DNA of 64,000 nucleotides, from contig NZ_JAPDDT010000002.1 in assembly GCF_025950235.1 (NCBI RefSeq), positions 310,001-374,000 on the forward strand. The letters run 5' to 3'. The translations under genes were made by a program, and so were the position numbers. Positions 14,280 to 22,800 of this stretch are shown piece by piece (within the stretch, counting starts at the first letter, position 1; each line of letters starts with the position of its first letter). This stretch comes from Luteolibacter arcticus. Lineage in GTDB: Bacteria; Verrucomicrobiota; Verrucomicrobiia; Verrucomicrobiales; Akkermansiaceae. The notes under the pieces are model-generated. The model had not been told where the DNA came from and ran no database searches. It saw nothing but the letters and a program-made list of their open reading frames with translations.

Positions 14280-16853
14280 ATGAAGTCCTCCTTTTCTCTC
14301 TCCTCGTTGCTGGCGTGTGCCCTTTGGACCGCCGCGACGGCGAATTCATCCGCCGAATCCAGCCCCTACCGCGGCCTCTGGGTCGGCGAGGTGGCGCTCG
14401 GCAAGGTCAACGAGGTGACCGTGCCGCTCGATGCCCAAAACATCCCGCGCGCACCCGACCCGAACACGCCCACGCCGACCTTCGACGCCGCGAATTTCCG
14501 CGTGATCGTCCATGTCGATGCGATGGGCCGCGCCAGCCTGCTCAAGCAGGTGGCCATCCTCGCCCGCAAGTCCGACCTCCAGAAGACCGAGAGCGACATG
14601 GCGCTGGTGACCGATGAGCGGCTCTACGGTTCCTTTCCTGCGCAAGCGGCCAGCCGCATCTCCAGCGTGGTCTTCGACTTCGGCGATGCGAAGGCAACCG
14701 CCGCGGTGAATCAGGTCATCGAGCGTGCCGCGGCCGCCGCGACCACCGCTGCCACCCAATCCGGCGCCACCAAGGCCACTGTCAAAACCGCGGCCCAGAA
14801 TGCCGCCACGCCGGTCATCACTCAGGCTGATGCCGCCGAGGCGTTTTCGAATTTCCTGCAAGCCAATCTCGACGCGATCAAGGTCCGCGCGATCGCCAAT
14901 GGCACTTCCACATCCGCCGCCCGCAACGCGGCGAATGCCCTCAAAAACGGCTCCTTCTATCAGGACACCCGCGGCATCGAGATGATCGATGCGATCGAAG
15001 CCTCGCTTGCCGCCTTGCCGCCGTCGGCGACCCAGCAGCAGCGCGAGCAAGCAGCGCTCAATACCGCCGCCGCTTTCGCCGAGACGGATCAGGGCTACGA
15101 CCGCTTCCTCGCCGGCGAGTTGCTGGGCGACGCGATCGAAGCCGCTGCCGGGAAAGTCGCGAGCACCGCGGAAGGCATCGCCTTCAAGCCGATCAGTACT
15201 TTCCAAAGCGCCGACTCCGGTGCCGCCGTGGCTGCCGTTTCCACGGCGCACGGCCTTGTCAGTACCGACGAGATCGCCATTCAAGGTGCCGCGATCTCGG
15301 CTTACAACGGCCTGCACAAAATCATCCGCCTCGACAACGACACCATCCGCATTGCCACGCCCTTCGTGGCCGGTGGTGCGATCGGTGGCTTCGCTCCTTC
15401 TAACAGCATCGCGCCGCTCCGCGTGAGTTCGCCGGCTCACGGCCTGAGCGATGGCGAGCGCATCACGGTGCGCGGCTCGCTGGCCGGCTACAATGGCAGC
15501 CACCTCGTCACGGTGGTCGATGCGAATACCTTCACCATTCCCGTCGCCTTCGACTCCGATCCACTCAGCCGCGGCGTGTGGTCGTCCGAGTCCGGCGATA
15601 TCCTGAACTTCGAAGGCACCGGTGGCGGCAGCTCGGGCGTGAAGATCACCAGCCCGAACCACGGCCTCGACAATGGCCAGGTCATCGAGATCCAAGGCGC
15701 GGGCCAGGCCTCCTACAACGGCCTCAAGACGATCACGCGCATCGACACGAACTCATTCTCGATCCCTGTCGCCTTCGGCGGAAATCCCGCGATCAAGGGA
15801 AGCTGGGACATCCCCGAGGAAATCACCGCCTTCGCGCCGCCAGCCGCGGTGCCGACGCGGATCTCCTTCACCAACCACCGCCTCACCAGCGGTGACCGCA
15901 TCGTGGTCTCCGGCTCCGGCAAGGCGGATTACAATGGCGAGCAGGTCGTCACCGTCGTCGATGCGAACTCCTTCTCAATCCCGATCCCTTGGGATGCCTC
16001 GACCGGCGATCCCGGCGTGAAGGGCACCTGGGCTCCTGCGTCCGGGGGCCAATGGCGCAAGACCGCCGCGATCCGCGCCGCTCTCGATCAGGTTGCGAAG
16101 GTTTCCGAGGCCCGCACCAAGGCGCTCAATGTGAAGCTCACGTCGTACTCCGACACCCGCGCGCCGGATGCACTGGAGCTGGTGCTCTCGTCCATCGTCG
16201 CCGAGGCCGCGTTGTCCGACTCGCCGCTGTCCTCTGAGATCGCCACGCTGGCGGAGAAGGCCGGCCGCGAAGCGCTGTCCGACTCGGTCGTCCGCTACCC
16301 TCGCGCCGCTGCGATTCCGTCCACGGACTACACCGACTTCGTCCGCTCCTCGACCTTCGCGGGCAGCGTCGCCACCGCCGCTGAAGCTGCCGCCACCGCG
16401 GCGCTTAAGGAGAAAGCCGACCTGCTCGCCACTCCGGCATCGATCAAGGACAAGGCCCGCGAAGCGGCGATCAATGCGCTCGCGCCGGTGCTTGCCGCTG
16501 CCTCGCGCTCGCTGCTCACCGAGCTGCCGATGTCCGGCAATTTCGGTGCCGCACTCGCCACCGAGGTCGTGCTGCCGGCGAATCACCCGACCAATCCTTT
16601 CCGCCACCGTCGCCATCCGGATCACACCACCGGCTTCGACATCCGCCGCCTGGTGAACCTCACCTTCCAGCCCGTCGATGGCCAGTTGCTGTCGCGCACC
16701 GGCTACGGCGTGGACCGAATTTCCGGAACCTACGCCGAGGAGATCTTCGGCCTGCACAAGCCGCTCGGCCCGTCGAAGAACACCGGCCTCAAGGTCGCCG
16801 GCACCTTCCAGCTTCATCGCGTCAGCCTGATCGACACCCTCAACGGTCGCTGA
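14280..16853 (+). CDS. secreted protein with four FCCH-like modules and Ala-rich helical segments
   Basis: 857-aa protein. ATG 14280 begins a signal peptide (KSSFSLSSLLACALWTAATA); an upstream TTG at 14247 would add residues before it. Layout: beta-rich N-terminus (YRGLWVGEVALGKVNEVTV), an Ala/Thr-rich helical stretch around residues 140-210, four tandem ~63-residue modules (about 307-585) with the pattern HGL..G..I.I.G....YNG....I..D..T..I...F, then another Ala-rich helical segment and a C-terminal domain with HPTNPFRHRRHPDHTTGFD. The modules resemble the E1 FCCH domain (Pfam PF16190) seen in many phage and bacterial surface proteins. Function is unknown. It lies 35 bp upstream of the 2913-aa gene. 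Confidence 0.82.
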   Translation: MKSSFSLSSLLACALWTAATANSSAESSPYRGLWVGEVALGKVNEVTVPLDAQNIPRAPDPNTPTPTFDAANFRVIVHVDAMGRASLLKQVAILARKSDLQKTESDMALVTDERLYGSFPAQAASRISSVVFDFGDAKATAAVNQVIERAAAAATTAATQSGATKATVKTAAQNAATPVITQADAAEAFSNFLQANLDAIKVRAIANGTSTSAARNAANALKNGSFYQDTRGIEMIDAIEASLAALPPSATQQQREQAALNTAAAFAETDQGYDRFLAGELLGDAIEAAAGKVASTAEGIAFKPISTFQSADSGAAVAAVSTAHGLVSTDEIAIQGAAISAYNGLHKIIRLDNDTIRIATPFVAGGAIGGFAPSNSIAPLRVSSPAHGLSDGERITVRGSLAGYNGSHLVTVVDANTFTIPVAFDSDPLSRGVWSSESGDILNFEGTGGGSSGVKITSPNHGLDNGQVIEIQGAGQASYNGLKTITRIDTNSFSIPVAFGGNPAIKGSWDIPEEITAFAPPAAVPTRISFTNHRLTSGDRIVVSGSGKADYNGEQVVTVVDANSFSIPIPWDASTGDPGVKGTWAPASGGQWRKTAAIRAALDQVAKVSEARTKALNVKLTSYSDTRAPDALELVLSSIVAEAALSDSPLSSEIATLAEKAGREALSDSVVRYPRAAAIPSTDYTDFVRSSTFAGSVATAAEAAATAALKEKADLLATPASIKDKAREAAINALAPVLAAASRSLLTELPMSGNFGAALATEVVLPANHPTNPFRHRRHPDHTTGFDIRRLVNLTFQPVDGQLLSRTGYGVDRISGTYAEEIFGLHKPLGPSKNTGLKVAGTFQLHRVSLIDTLNGR
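15199..16035 (+). repeat. four tandem FCCH-like coding modules
   Basis: Four consecutive units of about 190-210 bp encode the shared pattern HGL/HRL - G - IxVxG - YNG - VVDANT/SFxIP. Units 2 and 4 are closest (VTVVDANTFTIPV and VTVVDANSFSIPI). The same module recurs singly at about 18100-18270 and three times in the 4319-aa gene. Confidence 0.8.
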
Positions 16854-16888
16854 GCTCTTCCCCACCCGCTTTCGTTTTCACCCTTCCC

Positions 16889-19800
16889 ATGATCCCGCTT
16901 TCGAATTTCCGCACGCTGTTTGCCGGCCTGTTGCTAGGTCTTGCCACCGCGTCCTCCGCGCGGGCGGACGTTTCCGATCTCCTCTTCACCGTCAAGATCG
17001 AGGGCGACACGAACGTCCCGACGATCCTGGTGACGAACAACTCGCCGAATCTGGAGATCACCCGCTTCGACTTCACCGTCGGCAATACCGCGAAGAACTT
17101 CGACGGCTACGAGCAGGCCATCACCGCACCACCCGGCGGCACCGCGGTCCGCGTCCAGCCGCTGCCCGGCCTGCGCAGCGATGTCGTCTCGTTCAATCTC
17201 ACGAACTTCGGCCCCGGTGAGACCTTCACCTTCAAGGTCGATATTGACACCGACGGCTCGGATGACGTCCAGAACTTCAACAACGTCTTCTTCAACAACG
17301 GCAGCGCGGCAAACTCCGTCGCCACCGTCTACGCCGGTGCGGCCAATGCCTCGCGCACGCTGAATGACAACCCGGCATCGCTGACCTTCCGCGGCCCCAG
17401 CCGCTTCCTCCGGGTCATCAGTACTGAGGAAGAAGGCGGCGGTCCGGCCGTGCGCGGCGTCATCGTGAAGCGCGATGGTTTCGTCATCGCCGACGACGAG
17501 ACCGAGTACAACAACATTCAGGTGGCCCATGGCGACCGCATCCAGATCATCGCCGAGCCTGAGGTTTATAAGAACATTCACGCCCAGTACATCAGCGACC
17601 CGGAGACGGTGAAGAACCAGGCCGAGGAGCGCTTTGTGGCGATCGGCATGTCGGTGAACAACATCGCGCAGACCGCGGACCCGACCAACTACGACTTCGA
17701 GATCACCCGCGATACCGACGTGCAGGTGAAGTGGCAGCACTACTATGCGTTGACCGTCCGCCACGACTTCAGCAAGACGCAGAGCCAGGAGATCATCGCC
17801 GGCACACCATGGGCCGGGCCGCTCGCCTCGGATGCCTCCGGTAATCCGAGCCCGCCAGCGAGCCGCCAGTGGGTGCTCAAGGGCGGCCAGCCGGTCGTGC
17901 AGATCGACGGCTACGTGCTCGACAATTTCAGCCACCCCGGCCTCGACATCCGCCACGTGGTGAAGGGCTACCGCGCCTACGGTCCGCCTAACAGCTTGGT
18001 CAGCAGCACGCAGAACAACGCCCGCTTTGCCCCGAACCTCGTGGACATCCGCGACTCGAGCGGCGGCACCGTCACCAACTATGCCGCCGGCGGTGGCGGC
18101 ACGGTGGTGACGAATTCGCAGAATCATTCGGTCAAGGTTGGCGACTTCATCGAGATCACCGGCAGTGGCGATGCTGCCTACAATGGCACCTTCCCGGTCA
18201 CGGCGGTCACGGCGACGACCTTCACGCTCAATGTTCCCTACAGCACGGTGCCGGTCGCCAAGGGCCTGTGGCGGAATGTCACCTACCTGAAGTTCTTCGG
18301 CTTCGCGACCGTGGAGCCGCGCCAGCAGGTGAAGCCGAACTTCCTGATGTATGGCCCCGCCGGCATCACCTACGTCTGGCAGATCCAGTACGGCGTGCGC
18401 CTGAACGCGGATGACCCAACCCGCGTCGGGCTGACCAAGGTCTATGAAGTCACCCCGGGTGGTGATGTCGATCGCACGATCCAGGACGGCGTTTCGTGGT
18501 TCGATCCCGGCACCCGCGTGAAGGTCGTATCCGCCGCGCAGGAGCCGGTGGCCAATGGCCTGGCGCTCACCGGCTGGGTGAATGGTGACGGCTACTACTT
18601 CGCCGCCATGGGTGAGATCGATCCCGCCAATGGCATCCCGACCACCGGCAGCCCTGCGATGGTGAATGGCAGTCCGGTGGCCACCTGGACCACCAGCGGC
18701 CCCAATGCCACCCGCGGCTACGAAATCGCGAATCTCCAGCGCCCGGTGCGCACGCTGTGGCGCTACGGTGCCGGTGCCATCGTGGTGAATGTCACCATCG
18801 GCAAGCACTGCTTCGAGGACTACCCGCAGTACGCCGCGATGTTCACACGGGCACCGAACCCGATCATCAACGCGGTGCCGGATCCGATCGCGATCGCTCC
18901 CGGCGGTGCCACGCCCGGCGCGGAGCTGATGGCGGAGTGGGACCCGGTCAGCGCCCGGCTTTACCCGACCATTCCCGGACGCTTCACCGTGCCGTGGAGG
19001 CCGGGAACGACCTCTAACAACGCGGTCGAGGTCCGTGTGATCGCCACGCTGCCGTTTGACCCGCAGCGCCAGATCCGCGGCCACTACCCGCACATCCAGG
19101 GTGCGCCGGCGGTCGCGCTCGATCCGGACTCCACCGACAGCTACAGCTTCAAGTCGATCAAGTACTCGACCGCCGGTGCAGCGGTGGATTCCAACAAGAA
19201 GTTCACCACCGAGCGACCCGGCATTTCGGTGCTGCTGTTCTCGCAGATCCAGAGCGGTGGCCGTGGCCAGCCGCGTGAGTTCCTCCAAGTCCGCGTGGTG
19301 GATACCCGCCCGTGGGATACCAACCTGCCGGCCATTCCAACGCAGGTCACCGTGGGCTCCAAGATCCTCGATCCATCCGTGGACCTCGCCAACCTCGGCA
19401 CCGGCTACGTCTTGGACCTGACCGGCCGCGCCCGCTACAATCCCTTCATCTATAACGGTGCCAAGATGGACGGCATCGCCGCCAAGGACGTCTATGACAT
19501 GGAGCTGCTGCGCGCCGACACCTCCTCGCTCAAGGTATTGAACAAGTCGGCGCTGCCCGGCCCGGTCATCGCGGTCAACGAACACCCCGGCGTCGCCGAT
19601 CGCGAGCTGCCGATCATCGTCTGGTACGACGATCCTCGTAGAAACGACACGCTTCTGTGGCCATACGTTTCCCGCATCTACAAGCCGGTCTGGCCGGCGG
19701 CGAACACGCTGCCGCAGATCGTCATCGCCAGCCAGCTCGGCAGCGATGGCAAGAGTGCCACCAATCTGGACCAGATGGTCGCTCCGGCGATCGGCACCAC

Positions 19801-22800
19801 CACGCCTGTGGCGACGACTTACGATCCGTCGCGGATCCAGGCAGTGCAGATTTACAATCAGCCGGACTTCAATGCACCGGGCTACAACCCGAACGAAGAG
19901 CACGCCTTGGTCGCGCCGTCGCTGCGCTTCCTCGATGTCTCGCCGCGTCCGCCGGCGATCTACGCGCTGCGTGCGGGTGACCTGAACTATTCGAACAACA
20001 CGATCACCAGCGGCGTCGCGCGCTACACCTCGCACCCTTACGTGCTCGCCCAGTTCTTCGACGTGGCGGCGGACGAGGTGAAGATGAAGGCCTACGCGAT
20101 CAAGAAGGAGAGCGCGAATGGCGAGAATCCGGCCTACCGCTTCGCGAACAACTTCACCGCCAGCACCACCAACCTGAAGACCCAGCCCTTCGTCTCGATG
20201 AAGGCGGGTGAGCCGGTGATCCCATTCTATCCGCTCGGTGTCGCAATCGGCGCAAGCCCCGCACCGGAGACCTTCGGCAACAACTTCTTCACCCAGGAAG
20301 CCTACTGGGAAGATTGGCGCGGCTCGTACTGGTCGATCTCCGGTGGCGACAAGGCGTGGTTCAACGTTTCCTTCTACTACCCGCTGGCCCCTGATTTCTG
20401 GTGGCCGCCGACGGTGCAGGTGCCGCCGGTCAAGGTGAACAAGAACGGCGCGACCTACACCGCCGCCTACGATAGCTCTCGTAATCCGAAGGTGCCGGGC
20501 GTCGGCGATTCAGTGGCCTTCCTGCCGTCTTCGGTGAAGACCAGCGCTGTCGCGAGCAATCTCCAGCAGCACCTTCCCAACAAGGTCATCTACAAGTCCG
20601 AGTGGCCGGACAATCCGGCCACGCTCAAGGCGGGTGAAACGCTGACCTTCTCCGGCGGCGAATTCCGCGCCGACAAGCCGACACAAGTGCTCGTGAAGGA
20701 CGGTGTCTCGACCACCGTGCAGACGCCGGGCTTGCCGCAGTTGACTGCCTTCGCCTCGGCCGAAGTGGTGTTCGACTCGCTCAATCCGGACGCGCTGCCT
20801 GACCAGTTGAAGTCGCGTTGGACCGCCCGCGTGGTGCAAGCGCTCGACAAGCGCACCGCCGCGCTTTCCGTCGGCAACTTCCCGTCGGAACTCCAGCCCG
20901 CCAGCGGTCGCACGACGGTGAAACAGGGCAAGTATGTCTTCAATGAACTGCCAGCCTCGCTGCAGAAGCGCCTGCGCTACGACCCGCTCTCGACGCGCCC
21001 GGTGACAGTGGACGGCGTGACCAGCCAAGTGCCCGGCATCCTGGAATTCTCCGGCCTGCTCAATGACAAGGCCATCGGCGACGCAACGCTGACCGCCTCG
21101 CCGCCGGCCGTCTATTCGCTGGAGCCGAACATCCTCACCGCCGTGGAGCGCGATGCGATCCTCGCGCTGGTGGACGTCGGTTCATCTGCCCGCACCGCAT
21201 GGGTGAATGCCGTCACGGATCTCTACAACACGACCCGCAATCCCGAGGGCGTTCCCAGTGCCGGCGGCGATTACCTGACGGGCCTGATGAAGACCCCGCA
21301 GTACGGTCCCGATGGCAAGATCCTCAAGGACCAGCTCGGCAACGTGCTCTACGCCAGCCCGGTCACCCCGTCGCCGATGCGCGCTTACGGCCCCGGTCTC
21401 GCGCTCGTGCCGAATGGCGATTTCCTCAACCCGCTCGGCACCTTGGCCGATGGCTCGCAGTATCCGGATGAAAGCTGGGTCACCGTGGTCGAGAACAACG
21501 ACCCGACCCTCGGTGGTTCGCCGATCACGCCGCACATCGTCAAGGTGGACCGCAAGCAGCGCTACCGCGGTTCCATCCAGACCGTTCTTTCCGACAATGT
21601 CTTCGACGAGAACATCAACCTGCGCTCCACCGGTGACTTCGGTGCGAATGCCGACGACCTCGTCTTCGAGTGGTGGTATCGCCCGGACGATGGCAGCCTG
21701 AACGTGCCACCGCCCGACCTGATCCCGTCCGGCCAGACGAACCCGTGGAAGCTCTTCCCCGACCCGACCGGCCAAGCCGGCAAGGCGCGCTATCAGATCA
21801 CCCTGAAGGGCAATCCGAACGCCCCCGAAGCGCTGCTCGCCGATACCTTCTGGTTCGCCCGCTACCGCCACAAGAACGACACGGCCAGCGGCACCAACTG
21901 GAAGCTCACCCAGCCGAACGGTCGCCAGGGCGTGAACTTCACCTGGGCCGGCGCTGGAAACTCGCAGCCTTTCGTGGATGCCGAACTCGATGGCTTCCCG
22001 GACTTCCGCGCGCAACTCGCCCAAGGCTGGATCAAGCGCGTGCTCGACGCGGTGAACCCGTATGAAGCCCGCATCCGCGATTTCGAAGGCGACGCCCCGT
22101 CCACGCTGGCCTCGATGGTTGCGCAGTTCGGCGCACGCTATGAAGGACCGGTCGCACTCAATCCCGCGAAGAACGTCATCGAGAATGTCGGCCTCATCGA
22201 ACTCTATCAGACCGTCCTCAACCGCGGCCGGAACCTGAGCATCGATCTCTCGACGCCCGTTTCGACGCCGGCGATCTCCAACGCGTTGCAGCTTGCCGCC
22301 ACCCGCGTCTCCGACTTCTACACGCTGCTCGGCAACGAGGCGTATGTGGATGCGCAGGACCCGACCATCGGCCACGGCAGCGACAGCGCCGACTACGGCA
22401 GCCTCGCGACCTCGGTCTTCACCTTCCAGAACCAGATGTCCTCGCCGATCGAGGAAGAGCTGGGACTGCTTCGCGGCGTAGACGACTTCTTCGCGCGGCC
22501 GGTTTACAACCGCCTGTTCTGGAACTTCACCAAGGGCGAAGGCGAAGCGGCTTATGCGACGAGCTACAATGTCAGCGACGTCAATGCCGACGGCTTCATC
22601 GACGAAGACGACGCAATGCTGATGTTCCCGCAAGGTCACGGCGACTCGTGGGGCCACTACCTGACCGCGACGCGCTCGACCTACGAGTTGCTCCGCCATC
22701 CTGCCTTCAACTGGGTCTCTCGCGCGGAGTCCTACAACCTGCAGGACATTGTGATCAGCGTGGACTTCTTCGATGAGCGGAAGTTCGCCGCCACCGCCGC

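Noticed and set aside
14346..15695. 449-aa open frame antisense to the FCCH-module gene
   Set aside because: No recognisable motif; the sense gene has a signal peptide and repeated modules.
16934..20035. 1033-aa open frame antisense to the 2913-aa gene
   Set aside because: It mirrors the codon bias of a GC-rich gene, has no signal peptide, domain or start context, and is low-complexity Arg/Asp/Gly/Val-rich.
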